In this document: piece after piece, positions 44,592 through 53,873 of the stretch
Layout: each line of letters starts with the position of its first letter
Numbering within the stretch: the first letter of the stretch is position 1
DNA from: Muricomes sp049840515
GTDB lineage: Bacteria > Bacillota > Clostridia > Lachnospirales > Lachnospiraceae
Assembly: GCA_049840515.1 (NCBI GenBank)
Contig: JASGKW010000021.1
Location: 6,586-70,585, forward strand
Direction: 5' to 3'
DNA: 64,000 nt
Notes under the pieces: generated by a model
Seen by the model: the letters and a program-made list of their open reading frames with translations, nothing else
Database searches by the model: none
What the model was told of the DNA's origin: nothing
Position numbers and translations under genes: made by a program

Positions 44592-46962
44592 AGGAGATTT
44601 CTCCTGCTATTGGTTTCATTGGCAATTGCTCCAGCCTTGGCATGGAAATTGCCAATGTTTCTCTCATAACGTCTTCTATTGTTTCAACCGGCACGATGTT
44701 TATCTCATTTTTTACCTCATCCGGCAAATCCTTCAAATCTTCCACGTTATCTTTTGGAATCAACGCTTTTGTAATTCCTGCCCGCTGTGCTGCCAGCAGT
44801 TTTTCCTTAAGGCCGCCGATAGGAAGTACAGCGCCCCTCAGTGTAATTTCACCGGTCATAGCCAGTTTTGGGTCAACCTTAATTCCAGTCACCAGAGATG
44901 CCAGTGCAGTAAATAATGCAATTCCTGCTGAAGGCCCATCCTTTGGAACTGCTCCTGATGGAACATGGATGTGTAAATCTCTTTCCTTAAAATTGATGGA
45001 GTTCAGCGGCAGCCGGGATTTTAACAGGCTCAATGAAATTTTAGCAGACTCTTTCATTACATCTCCCAATTTTCCAGTCAGCATTACCTGGCCATTTCCT
45101 TCCATACTTGTTGCTTCTATAAACAGGATTTCCCCGCCGACAGGTGTCCATGCCAATCCGGTTACTACTCCCGGAGGATTATCCGCCTGAGCCACATCAT
45201 GTCTGGATACTCTCTTTCCGAGAATGTCTTCCAGTTGTTCTGCATTTACCTGATATGGAATTTCTGCCTTATTTGATACAACCTTTTCAGAAACTACTCT
45301 GGCAATGGCAGCCAGCTGTTTCTTCAAACCTCTTACACCCGCCTCCAGAGTATATTCATGAATCACTTTTCTTATTGTCTCTTCTGGAATTACCAGTTGT
45401 TCCGCTGTCAGGCCATGCTCCTCCAAAGTTCTTGGGACAAGGTGGTCCTTAGCAATATGGAACTTCTCCTCGCTTGTGTAGCTGGAAATCTGTATCACTT
45501 CCATTCTGTCCAATAACGGCTCCGCTATACTCTCCAGTGAGTTTGCAGTTGCGATGAAGAATACATCGGAAAGGTCATACGGCTGATCCAGATAATGGTC
45601 TGTAAAGCTGTTGTTCTGCTCCGGATCCAGTACTTCGAGCAGTGCGCTCGCCGGATCTCCGCTGTAACCTCCAACCATCAGTTTATCCACTTCATCCAGA
45701 ACCATAACCGGGTTATTTACGCCGGCCTTTTTGATGCTCTGAATAATTCTTCCAGGCATTGCACCTATATAAGTTCTGCGGTGTCCGCGGATTTCAGATT
45801 CATCTCTGATACCGCCCAGACTGAGACGGATATATTTCCTGTCCAGAGCCTCCGCAATGCTCTTTCCGAGACTTGTCTTGCCAGTTCCCGGAGGGCCTAC
45901 CAGCAGAAGGATGGAACCCTTTTTATCCTTTTTGAGCTGCATAACAGCCAAATGCTGGATGATTCTGTCTTTTACTTTCTCCAGACCATAGTGCTGGTCA
46001 TCCAAAATGAATCTCGCCTCTGTCAAATCCACCGGCTTTTGTTCTGACTTCTTCCACGGGAGAGAAACCAGAAGATCCAGATAATTGCGGATTACATTGT
46101 ACTCCGGCCCGTTAGGTCCCTGAGACTGAAGTTTTTCCAGCTCATCGAGTGCCGCATCTTTGATATCTTCAGGCATTCCTGCCTCCTCAATTTTAGTTGA
46201 GTATTCCTCTTCTTTTTTGGCCCGGCCTTCTTTGCCTTCGTTTAATTCTTCCTGAATTGCCTTTAACTGTTCTCTCAAAACCTGCTCTCTGTAATGCTTA
46301 TTTGCTTTCTCTGAAAACCGCTCTGCCATCTGAATCTGCAATCCAATGACTTCCTTATGTTTCAGAATATAATCCATAAAACGCAGGCTTCTCTCTTTCA
46401 TAGACTGTGCTGCCAGCAATTCATACTTTTCTTCATTGGAAACAGGAAGGAACTGAGCAAGATATACAATGAGTGAATTTAAGTCATGGAAACTGTCAAT
46501 TACAGAGATATAACGCTTTCCATCCGGGAAGTTCTGACTGATTTCTTCTGCAACTCTTCGGATGTAACCAAGCATATCCTCCTGGCTTCTCTCATCCATA
46601 TCTTCAATATCCGGGCTCACTTCAAACTGCCCATAGATATAATCATTCTGAATATTTAGCTCTTTTATCTCAACTCTATCAAGAGCTTTGACTGTAAGCT
46701 GTATTCCTTTCTCTGATTCATGCACATCGTTAATCTCAAATAAAATTCCTATTTTATAAAAATCTTCTTCCGAGACGCCTTCCTGCCTGAAATTTTGTTT
46801 TAATGGAAGGGCTATATTCTCTAAGTTATCATCCTCCAAATATTTTATCTGCTCATCGCTCAGGCTGCTCACACTGAGTTTGGTCACTGCACCCGGCAGC
46901 AATACTATATTTGAAATTGGAATAACAATTCCAGTTCTTCTGTTGTTCTCTGAGTTCATCAT
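44581..46962 (-). CDS. lon: ATP-dependent protease Lon
   Basis: 793 residues from the ATG at 46962; a GTG nine bases earlier is possible. Order: N-terminal substrate-binding domain (about 10-200), coiled coil (about 220-270), AAA+ domain with Walker A VGPPGTGKTSLGK and Walker B PVMVLDEVDKL, and a C-terminal protease domain with catalytic Ser in VPKDGPSAGIAL and Lys in IGGLKEKLLAA. It degrades misfolded and short-lived regulatory proteins. A TetR-type operator lies about 180 bp upstream. Confidence 0.96.
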   Translation of the reverse strand: MMNSENNRRTGIVIPISNIVLLPGAVTKLSVSSLSDEQIKYLEDDNLENIALPLKQNFRQEGVSEEDFYKIGILFEINDVHESEKGIQLTVKALDRVEIKELNIQNDYIYGQFEVSPDIEDMDERSQEDMLGYIRRVAEEISQNFPDGKRYISVIDSFHDLNSLIVYLAQFLPVSNEEKYELLAAQSMKERSLRFMDYILKHKEVIGLQIQMAERFSEKANKHYREQVLREQLKAIQEELNEGKEGRAKKEEEYSTKIEEAGMPEDIKDAALDELEKLQSQGPNGPEYNVIRNYLDLLVSLPWKKSEQKPVDLTEARFILDDQHYGLEKVKDRIIQHLAVMQLKKDKKGSILLLVGPPGTGKTSLGKSIAEALDRKYIRLSLGGIRDESEIRGHRRTYIGAMPGRIIQSIKKAGVNNPVMVLDEVDKLMVGGYSGDPASALLEVLDPEQNNSFTDHYLDQPYDLSDVFFIATANSLESIAEPLLDRMEVIQISSYTSEEKFHIAKDHLVPRTLEEHGLTAEQLVIPEETIRKVIHEYTLEAGVRGLKKQLAAIARVVSEKVVSNKAEIPYQVNAEQLEDILGKRVSRHDVAQADNPPGVVTGLAWTPVGGEILFIEATSMEGNGQVMLTGKLGDVMKESAKISLSLLKSRLPLNSINFKERDLHIHVPSGAVPKDGPSAGIALFTALASLVTGIKVDPKLAMTGEITLRGAVLPIGGLKEKLLAAQRAGITKALIPKDNVEDLKDLPDEVKNEINIVPVETIEDVMRETLAISMPRLEQLPMKPIAGEISFTI

Positions 46963-47141
46963 ACCAATCACTTTCCTTTCTTATTCATGTTCTTTTCTAA
47001 TAGACATTTTCTTTCAACTAGTACTTCTAGAATACAAACATTCTAAATTGTTTCTTATAAGATAACAGTTCAGCCATACAGCTCGAGTTGGCTGCTTTGC
47101 AGCCTTTTTCGCTGCTGACGCAGTTAAAACCGTCGCCTTAT

Positions 47142-47158
47142 AAATGAACGTTCGTTTA
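47142..47158. promoter_or_regulatory. TetR-type operator upstream of lon
   Basis: AAATGAACGTTCGTTTA, 15 of 17 positions identical to the site in the tetR promoter (47811-47827) and containing the perfect palindrome GAACGTTC. On the minus strand it lies directly upstream of TATAAG (47142-47137), the same phasing as in the tetR promoter, although no good -35 is present. Confidence 0.6.
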
Positions 47159-47222
47159 ATTAATCTTGAAATAATTGCGAGACCTCCGTGAATCATACAC
47201 CCACATTAGAATCTCGCTAAAA

Positions 47223-47786
47223 CTACTCTATCAACAATGCTTCCTGAATCATATAAATCAATTCTTTTAACAGTTCTTCTTTTTCTTCACTGCTCTTACA
47301 GTGATCCACCGCAATTGACCTCACCGGATAGAACATAATAGCCATCAAGTTGTCATTGCTGTAATTCTTAATAATCCGGTTCTCCTTCATCTCCAAAATC
47401 AGATTGTCAATCGCGCACATTCGCTGGCGCGAACAACTGTTAGCGAGAGAAGGACAGTGGGAAAATTGTTCCACAAAACTAAATATCTCTCTGTTTCCGC
47501 AGATATAATCATAATAACTGGTAATAAGCACCTCAATTAGTTGCCTGCCCCGCATCTCCCGGTTGATGCGCTCAAGCAGATAGTCAAAAACTTCCTCCGC
47601 ATATTCATTGTAAATATCCTGGAGCATGACCTCCTTATTTTCAAAATAAATATAAACTGTAGCGGGGGAAACCCCTGCTCTCTTAGCAATCTTCGAGATA
47701 GAGGTGCCATGAAAGCCTTCTTCCAAGATTAGTTTTATAACTGCTTCTTTTATGTTCTTCTCTTTTTCATCATCTTTTCTGCGCAT
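47223..47786 (-). CDS. TetR-family transcriptional regulator
   Basis: 187 residues from the ATG at 47786, after GAGGTGA. N-terminal HTH (FHGTSISKIAKRAGVSPATVYIYFENKEVMLQDIY, about residues 24-58) and a helical ligand-binding domain. Its own promoter contains a palindrome that recurs in front of lon, so the protein probably represses itself and may control lon. Confidence 0.9.
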   Translation of the reverse strand: MRRKDDEKEKNIKEAVIKLILEEGFHGTSISKIAKRAGVSPATVYIYFENKEVMLQDIYNEYAEEVFDYLLERINREMRGRQLIEVLITSYYDYICGNREIFSFVEQFSHCPSLANSCSRQRMCAIDNLILEMKENRIIKNYSNDNLMAIMFYPVRSIAVDHCKSSEEKEELLKELIYMIQEALLIE

Positions 47787-47805
47787 TTCATCACCTCGTA
47801 ATTTT

Positions 47806-47834
47806 ATAATAAATGAGCATTCGTTTATTGTCAA
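47806..47834 (-). promoter_or_regulatory. tetR promoter with embedded operator
   Basis: TTGACA (47834-47829), 17 bp and TATTAT (47811-47806) on the minus strand. The spacer is occupied by AAATGAGCATTCGTTTA (47811-47827), the TetR-like operator, so binding would exclude RNA polymerase. Confidence 0.75.
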
Positions 47835-47934
47835 TACGAATTTTCTTTGTTTATCAAATTTTCATGAATTATGTTCTATCTGTTTGACATGATACATATG
47901 GTTTATCTTTTGACTAAATGATAATTGATGTTTA

Positions 47935-47974
47935 GAAAACTATGGCGGTTCAATCATGAACCGCCATAGTTTTC
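47935..47974. terminator. Terminator after the DUF169 gene
   Basis: Perfect 18-bp arms (47935-47952 and 47957-47974) with a 4-nt loop and AAAA/TTTT ends, 12 bp after the stop of the DUF169 gene. Confidence 0.85.
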
Positions 47975-47985
47975 TTTATTCTATT

Positions 47986-48729
47986 CTAGTAGTTAGGCTG
48001 AGTCGCTATGACTCCTTCCGTTATCGTCTCAAAAAGCTCAAAGGGAATCCCCACAGCCATATCATTTGGGCTCCACTTACAGAGCATTCTTGTACTGGGG
48101 CACAGTACACTTACATTCATCTCTCCAGTTAAATAAGGAGATACAGTTAATTCAGAACAGACACCCTGCATTGCCCCCATATCAATTTCCGGTTTCCGCC
48201 CCGTACTATATGCATAGCCCTGAACAAGTCTCATAGATTGCAAAGCATCGGTCATCATAATAATAATGTCTGGAACCTGCACACAGTCTTCCAGAGGAAC
48301 AATTGCTATCCCGTAAGTATTCACCCCTGTGTGATGAAGACTTTTAATAGATGCACGCATTCTTCTTGCTACTGCCACAGAGGAATATAATTTATAAGAG
48401 AAGTATTCCTGTCCACTTTCAATTCTCTCAGTGCTTGGTTCTAATGCCAGAGCAGTAGTTGCACCATCACATTTGTGATGTTCAAGCCGGCTTTTCAAAC
48501 CATTGCCTTCGCTTGCTTTTTTTACCATGACACAATAGGGCATTGCCGATTTTGTCTCTTCAATTGGATATTCATTATAGTCTTCTTCCGAAAAAAGAAA
48601 GGTAATTCCCACGGGCTTCCTCTTTAATTCTAATGTGGTGCTCAAACTTTCAATGCAGCCTAAAATTCTTTCCCTTGGATATTCCTCATGAGGTAATCCA
48701 TATTGAATATTTGAATGTTTAAATGGCAT
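47986..48729 (-). CDS. DUF169-domain protein linked to an ECF transporter
   Basis: 247 residues from the ATG at 48729, after GAAGGGAGA. DUF169 pattern: ELKRKPVGITFLFSEEDYN near residue 33, PYCVMVKKAS with a conserved Cys, HHKCDGATTALAL, and a later PGYAY-like region. Function of DUF169 is not established. Here it is the last gene of an ECF operon (S-A-T-DUF169), so a role in handling the imported cofactor or precursor is inferred. Confidence 0.8.
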   Translation of the reverse strand: MPFKHSNIQYGLPHEEYPRERILGCIESLSTTLELKRKPVGITFLFSEEDYNEYPIEETKSAMPYCVMVKKASEGNGLKSRLEHHKCDGATTALALEPSTERIESGQEYFSYKLYSSVAVARRMRASIKSLHHTGVNTYGIAIVPLEDCVQVPDIIIMMTDALQSMRLVQGYAYSTGRKPEIDMGAMQGVCSELTVSPYLTGEMNVSVLCPSTRMLCKWSPNDMAVGIPFELFETITEGVIATQPNY

Positions 48730-48742
48730 ATATATCTCCCTT

Positions 48743-49550
48743 CTACTTAGCAAACTTAAAACTAAACTGAAATAAATCAAACTTCATAAGTATCATGACA
48801 AAAAATATATAAAATACAACCAGCGCCGCCAAAAACAGCACATCCTGTTTATCTATTTTGGTCCGAACGTAAAAACTTCGTTCTGTATTGCTGCCCAATC
48901 CCCGGCTCTCCATCGCACAAGCTATACGCTCTCCCCTTCTTGCAGCAATACACAGCAGAGGAAGCAATACCCGAAATGGAGAGGTAAATCTTGAAATCAC
49001 ATTTTTATTCCAGGGAATTCCTCTAATCTCCTGTGCCAAGTGTATGCTGTCTACCTGTTCCTGCAATTCGGGCAGAAATCTATATGCGGCCAATGCTGCA
49101 TACCCGTGTACCACCGAAACTTTGCACTGCAGAATCAAGCTCAATACAAGGTCACGGGGACGGGTTGTTAATACAAATCCCATGGATGCCGTAACTAAGG
49201 CTAAAATCCGAAATCCCAGGGAGAGTCCCTGGATCAAATCACGCCTGCTCCACTGGAAAATCCAAAAAGAGCAGACGATGTCCGCCTCTTTCCCAATTCC
49301 TCTTAATACCAGCATGGAAATCATGAAAATGACACTGACAACAATAAAAACCAGTAATCTCCGCAGTAAATTTTGCAGCGGAATTTTTCCCTCCCAGCCA
49401 TATTCCCACAAATGCAATTAAAAAAGTGAGAATAGGAAGTACCGGAAAAAAGGAAAGACTGGTGATTACCGTAATAATTAAAACACCCGCCAGTTTAATG
49501 ACCGGGCTTCTTCTATGTAAATAAGAGTCTCGTTCAATATACGCAAACAC
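48743..49550 (-). pseudogene. ECF transporter transmembrane protein EcfT, one-base frameshift
   Basis: Two frames join into about 268 residues. It starts at a GTG (49550) with IERDSYLHRRSPVIKL, typical of EcfT, then TM helices. The first frame ends after LTFLIAFVGIWLGGK. The second resumes at IPLQNLLRRLLVF and contains the coupling motif segments (AQEIRGIPWN and CAMESRGLG, the second being the conserved A-x-x-x-R-G box). One extra A in a five-base run at 49384-49388 causes the break. It forms the energy-coupling scaffold. The start overlaps ecfA by 17 bp. A homopolymer error is the likely cause. Confidence 0.85.
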
Positions 49551-51082
49551 CGTACCCTCTCCCTTCTCTCACCAGCTCATCAAAATACGCCTTGGATGTC
49601 GAATCAAAAGTCGTTCTGCCATTTTGAATTTCAATCACCCTTCTCGCATAATCCCTCACCAAAGACAAATCATGCGTAATCATAATGATTGTTGTCCCAT
49701 TTTCATTTAGCGTCTGCATATCTTTCATCAATTCATGACGGTTTTCAAAATCCTGTCCATATGTAGGCTCATCTAAAAATAAGATTTTTTGTTCCGTCAA
49801 AAGCATAGTTGCAACGCTTAAGCGCCTTTTCTGTCCCTGGCTCAACACAAAAGGACTTTTATCTTTATCCTTCTCCAGGTGGAACTGCCTGAGCATACTA
49901 AAAACCCTATCCTCTTTCTCTTTTCGGCTGATACGTTCCTTTTTCAAACTAAACATCATTTCATCAATCACAGAGTTTGTAACAAATTGATTTTCAGGAT
50001 TCTGAAACACCAGCCCCATTTGATGATATAGCTCTTTCTTCTTATATTGTTCAACTGGCTTTCCATAAAGTTTTACCTGGCCTTCATTCTGCTGGATAAT
50101 CCGAAAAATCAATCGCAGCAGGGTGGACTTTCCAGCTTCCATTTTCTCCAACAATTGCTAAAAAATCCTGTTCCTTTACAGATAAATCCAGCCCGTCCAA
50201 AATCCACTGATTGTTTGTCAGCGAATTCTTTCCAGATTTCTGGTATGTAAACTTCAAATCAGATATTTCAAGAACTGTCGAACGTTCTGCCTTAGTCTCA
50301 GCTTTTTCCTCTGCCGTTTTGCTGATGTTCCTTCCCGGCACATGATTTTTCTGAAAAATATCCTGCCCTTGTTTGCCTGACAGTAATTCTCCTTTTGGAC
50401 TCATTACAGATAAATAATCTATTTCATCTATAATTTCTTCTAAGTTATGCTCCACCAAAATGATGGTTCTTCCCTGCTCTCTTGACAATCTTACAATAAG
50501 AGAAAATATTTCCTGACGACTTTTGGGGTCCAAATTTGCTGTAGGTTCATCCAACAACAAGACTTCCGGTTCCATGACTAAAATAGATGCAATGGCAACT
50601 TTTTGTTTCTGTCCTCCTGAAAGATTATTTAAATCACATTTCTCATATCCCTCCATGCCGACATACTCCAGTGTCTGTGCTATGCGCCTCTTTATCTCTT
50701 CCGGGGGCAAAGATAAGTTTTCCATTCCAAAAGCCAACTCTTCTTCTACCGTAAATGTACAGAACTGACTTTCCGGAGATTGCATGACCAGACCAATTTT
50801 TCTGCATCTATACCGGGGCAGTTCATCTGTAATGTTTTTTCCCTCAAAAAATACGCTTCCTTCTATTTTTCCCTCTATCATATGTGGTATCATTCCGTTC
50901 AGCAAATATAAAAGTGAACTTTTCCCGCATCCGCTTGCTCCCGCAATTGCATGGATTTTTCCTTTATAAAACTGACAGGAAATCTGCTTCCATACCCAAT
51001 TATCTTCTCCTTCATAGGAATACGATGCATTTTCTATTTCCATAATGACAGTGCCTGATGCAGTGTCTATTTCTTTGCACAT
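49534..51082 (-). pseudogene. ECF transporter double ATPase (YkoD-like), one-base frameshift
   Basis: About 515 residues when one base is removed. The first ATPase domain has Walker A GASGCGKSSLLYLL, signature NLSGGQKQKVAIA and Walker B VLLLDEP. A Lys/Glu/Arg-rich linker follows, then a second ATPase domain whose Walker A is split: the first frame reads GENGS and the second resumes AGKSTLLRL, an extra base being present at 50137-50138. The second domain has LSQGQKRRLSVA and ILFLDEPTYG. Fused paired ATPases are typical of YkoD. It overlaps the ecfS stop by 16 bp. Confidence 0.87.
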
Positions 51083-51627
51083 GCGAACCCTCTTAATACC
51101 CCAGTCTTATTTAATGCAGCAGTAATGCCTTTTACAAGAAGTGTCCCTATAATCGCAGCGCTTAAGAGACGCACTATGATAATTCCTGTCACAATCTTCG
51201 CACCGTAAGTAAGCGTTCCAAACACAAGGGCATCTCTTGAAAATACTAATAATGCACCCAAAATCGCACCAATCACCATATTCTTCATGTTACCTTCATA
51301 TTTTCCAAACAAAGCATACCCAATTTCAATTCCGATTGCCTGTAAAACTCCTGCCAAAATCAACTGAATTCCATAAGGACTTCCCAGCAGTAAATTTACA
51401 CCTGCTGTCACTAATGCACCATACACTGCAAATCCCGGCTTACGTACTATATACATAGGCAACGCTGCCGACAGCAGATAAATTCCAAAAGTAAGTTCCA
51501 TAAATACAGTTCCCAGTACTGCTGACAATGGCATATATGCATAATCCATCAACGTATAAAGTACTCCCACCACCGCAGCTATCATCGCAATTACAACAAC
51601 CTCTTTTGTTTTCCATCCATTTTTCAT
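51067..51627 (-). CDS. ECF transporter substrate-binding subunit, YkoE family
   Basis: 186 residues from the ATG at 51627, after AAGGAGAC; the frame upstream of it lacks a ribosome site. Six TM helices. YkoE-like blocks are GWKTKEVVVIAMIAAVVGVLYTLM at the N-terminus, YIVRKPGFAVYGALVTAGVNLLLGSPYGIQ in the middle, and QAIGIEIGYALFG. YkoEDC systems are predicted to import thiamine precursors. No TPP riboswitch was seen upstream, so the substrate is open. It is the first gene of S-A-T-DUF169. Confidence 0.8.
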   Translation of the reverse strand: MKNGWKTKEVVVIAMIAAVVGVLYTLMDYAYMPLSAVLGTVFMELTFGIYLLSAALPMYIVRKPGFAVYGALVTAGVNLLLGSPYGIQLILAGVLQAIGIEIGYALFGKYEGNMKNMVIGAILGALLVFSRDALVFGTLTYGAKIVTGIIIVRLLSAAIIGTLLVKGITAALNKTGVLRGFACAKK

Positions 51628-51688
51628 CTTTCGAGTCTCCTTCTCTTCCTTAAATGTACCTGTATTAAATTGTTTGTTATCATAAAAC

Positions 51689-51723
51689 TGTCGTTTCCTG
51701 AATTGGCCATTCAAGAAACGACA
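51689..51723. repeat. Inverted repeat in the ecfS leader
   Basis: Interrupted palindrome: TGTCGTTTC (51689-51697) and GAAACGACA (51715-51723), with an inner GAAT/ATTC pair. It sits about 60 bp before the ecfS start and may be an operator or a leader hairpin controlling the ECF operon. Confidence 0.55.
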
Positions 51724-51878
51724 TGAACTTACGAGTATTATAATTGCATAGATAATGAGGTTTTTCAAATTGTTTATCCCTATAATATTATTATCTTTTT
51801 CTATAAGGTCTTCTTCTTTCCCCTCCCGCTGCCTGTAATATCGAACACTTTAACTTCAAAGGCTGCTTTTCTTCAAAA

Positions 51879-51906
51879 GGCCCCCGAAGATGAACCTTCG
51901 GGGGCC
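51879..51906 (-). terminator. Terminator of the allulose-type ABC operon
   Basis: Perfect 11-bp GC-rich arms (GGCCCCCGAAG 51879-51889, complement 51896-51906) followed by TTTT on the minus strand, 14 bp after the binding-protein gene. Confidence 0.9.
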
Positions 51907-51920
51907 TCTGTTTACAAATC

Positions 51921-52895
51921 TTATTTACCGATAAACTGATCTACATTCTCACTTGTGATAAGCTGGAAATCTACTTTATATCTGGACTCTACTTTTTCTC
52001 CTTTTGCAACTTTAACTGCAACATCAATTGCTGTAGAAGCCTGTCCCTCTGCATCCTGGAGTACAGTTGCAGACAAACGTCCGTCTTTAATAGCCTGCAG
52101 TGCATCCGGGATAGCGTCTGTACCGATGATTATCATATCTCTGTTCTGTGACTCACATGCCTGCAAAGCTCCCATTGCCATATCGTCATTTTCACAGATA
52201 ATAGCATTCAAATCTGGATATTTTCCTAACCAGTCTTCTGTTGTTGACATAGCTGTACTTCTGGCCCAGTTAGCTGTCAGAGTTGCTACGCACTCAATGC
52301 CTTTTTCTTTCAGAATTGTGTTTTCAAGACCTTCGTATCTCTTAATCTGTGCGCTCTGTCCCAGCTCACCTTCCAGAATCGCAATCTTACCTTTGCCATC
52401 CAACTGCTCTGTAATATATTTTCCCATGATTTCTCCGGCCTCTACATCTTCAGAGCCGACAAAAGCTGCATAGTCTGTACGAGTTGTCTCTGTATTTACC
52501 TCAACCACCGGAATATCTGCTGCCGCTGCCAAATCAAGTACCTGTGCAGAACCGTCCGCATCCTGAGGATTCAAAACGATTACATCTACGCCCTGTGCAA
52601 TCAAATCTTCTGCCTGTGAAATCTGTTTTGCAATATCAGCCTGTCCATCCAATAATGATAATTCAGCGTCAGGATATTCAGATTTGATATAAGCTTCGAT
52701 TGCTGTTCCCAACTTGTTGGAATAAGTATCTGACATTGTCTTCATCAGAACACCCACTTTTATTCCTCCATCTTTGGAAGTTTCCTGTGTACTAGTGTTC
52801 CCCTTCTCCTCTTTCGCGCCGTTTCCTGTGCAAGCCACAAGACTTAATGCAAGAGCTGCCGCTACAATAATCGTCCCTACCTTTTTCATCTTCAT
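51921..52895 (-). CDS. Sugar ABC transporter substrate-binding lipoprotein (RbsB-like)
   Basis: 324 residues. Lipoprotein signal with lipobox LVAC (Cys 22), a Ser/Thr/Lys linker, then a type I periplasmic-binding fold starting at IKVGVLMKTMSDTYSNKL. It includes VDVIVLNPQDADG, GSEDVEAGEIMGKYI and ENDDMAMGALQACE, as in ribose, allose and allulose binders. It is the last gene of the operon with dpe, kinase, ATPase and permease. Confidence 0.88.
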   Translation of the reverse strand: MKMKKVGTIIVAAALALSLVACTGNGAKEEKGNTSTQETSKDGGIKVGVLMKTMSDTYSNKLGTAIEAYIKSEYPDAELSLLDGQADIAKQISQAEDLIAQGVDVIVLNPQDADGSAQVLDLAAAADIPVVEVNTETTRTDYAAFVGSEDVEAGEIMGKYITEQLDGKGKIAILEGELGQSAQIKRYEGLENTILKEKGIECVATLTANWARSTAMSTTEDWLGKYPDLNAIICENDDMAMGALQACESQNRDMIIIGTDAIPDALQAIKDGRLSATVLQDAEGQASTAIDVAVKVAKGEKVESRYKVDFQLITSENVDQFIGK

Positions 52896-52924
52896 AATGC
52901 TACCTTCCCTTTTCTCTTATTTTT

Positions 52925-53863
52925 TTATTTTGATAAATCCTTAGAACGTATGTCAAAACATACAGCGCCCAGGATAATCAATCCTTTAATGATTTGCTGA
53001 TAATATGAGGACACACCTAATAAATTGAGTCCATTATTTAATGTTCCAATAATCAAGATTCCGATGAGGGTTCCGCCGATGGTACCAACGCCTCCCGTCA
53101 TACTTGTTCCTCCGATAACCGCGGATGCTATGGCGTCTGTTTCAAAGCCGACTCCGACTGCCGGCTGACCTGAATTCGTCCTGGATGCCAGTACAATTCC
53201 CGCTGTACCTGCCAGCACGCCTCCTAAAATGTAGACGCGGAGCAGAACACTTTTTACTTTGATGCCTGATACACTTGCCGCCTTCATATTGCCTCCGGTT
53301 GCATAAATGTACCGTCCAAATTTCATTTTGCTCAGCAGTATATGTGATAAAAGTGCAATCACCAGGAAAATAACGATTGGCACACTGCCTTTTCCAATCA
53401 CGCTAAAGCCCGGGGATGCTAAAGTATATGGTTTACCGTCTGAATAAACATATGCAAATCCTCTGGCAATTGTCATGCCAGCAAGTGTTGCCACAAAGGC
53501 AGGCACATTCATCCACGCTACAAAAAATCCATTCATTGCGCCAAACAGAGCACAGACAACTATCGCTGCTACTACGGCAAGCGCCACATTGCTCGGGTCA
53601 TTTACCAGGATACTTCCTGACACAACTCCTGACACAGCAATCAGGGAGCCAACGGTCAAATCAATTCCTCCCGTCATAATGACAAAGGTCATACCGATGG
53701 CAATAATCCCATTAACAGAAACCTGACGGAAAATATTTACCATGTTGTTAAATGTACGGAATGTGGGAGAAACACTTAACATGAGAAGCCACATGACTAC
53801 CAATACAATCAATATTCCATATTTTTTGGCAAAATCCATGCCTGTCAACTTTTTCATTTTCAT
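52925..53863 (-). CDS. Sugar ABC transporter permease (RbsC-like)
   Basis: 312 residues from the ATG at 53863, after GGAGGAAGAG. About eight to nine TM helices, with GIIAIGMTFVIMTGGIDLTVGS near residue 50 and GVGTIGGTLIGILIIGTLNNGLNLL near 262, both family blocks of the RbsC/AlsC group. Confidence 0.9.
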   Translation of the reverse strand: MKMKKLTGMDFAKKYGILIVLVVMWLLMLSVSPTFRTFNNMVNIFRQVSVNGIIAIGMTFVIMTGGIDLTVGSLIAVSGVVSGSILVNDPSNVALAVVAAIVVCALFGAMNGFFVAWMNVPAFVATLAGMTIARGFAYVYSDGKPYTLASPGFSVIGKGSVPIVIFLVIALLSHILLSKMKFGRYIYATGGNMKAASVSGIKVKSVLLRVYILGGVLAGTAGIVLASRTNSGQPAVGVGFETDAIASAVIGGTSMTGGVGTIGGTLIGILIIGTLNNGLNLLGVSSYYQQIIKGLIILGAVCFDIRSKDLSK

Positions 53864-53873
53864 TCTCTTCCTC

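Noticed and set aside
47090..47104. Plus-strand terminator-like hairpin followed by T5, hinting at a small antisense RNA
   Set aside because: No plus-strand promoter was seen upstream; kept only as a note.
47014..47196. Sixty-codon minus-strand frame upstream of lon
   Set aside because: It runs over the TetR-type operator and the likely lon promoter, and I see no family.
51628..51880. TPP riboswitch before the YkoE-like gene
   Set aside because: No CUGAGA or ACCUGAUCU-type core was found.
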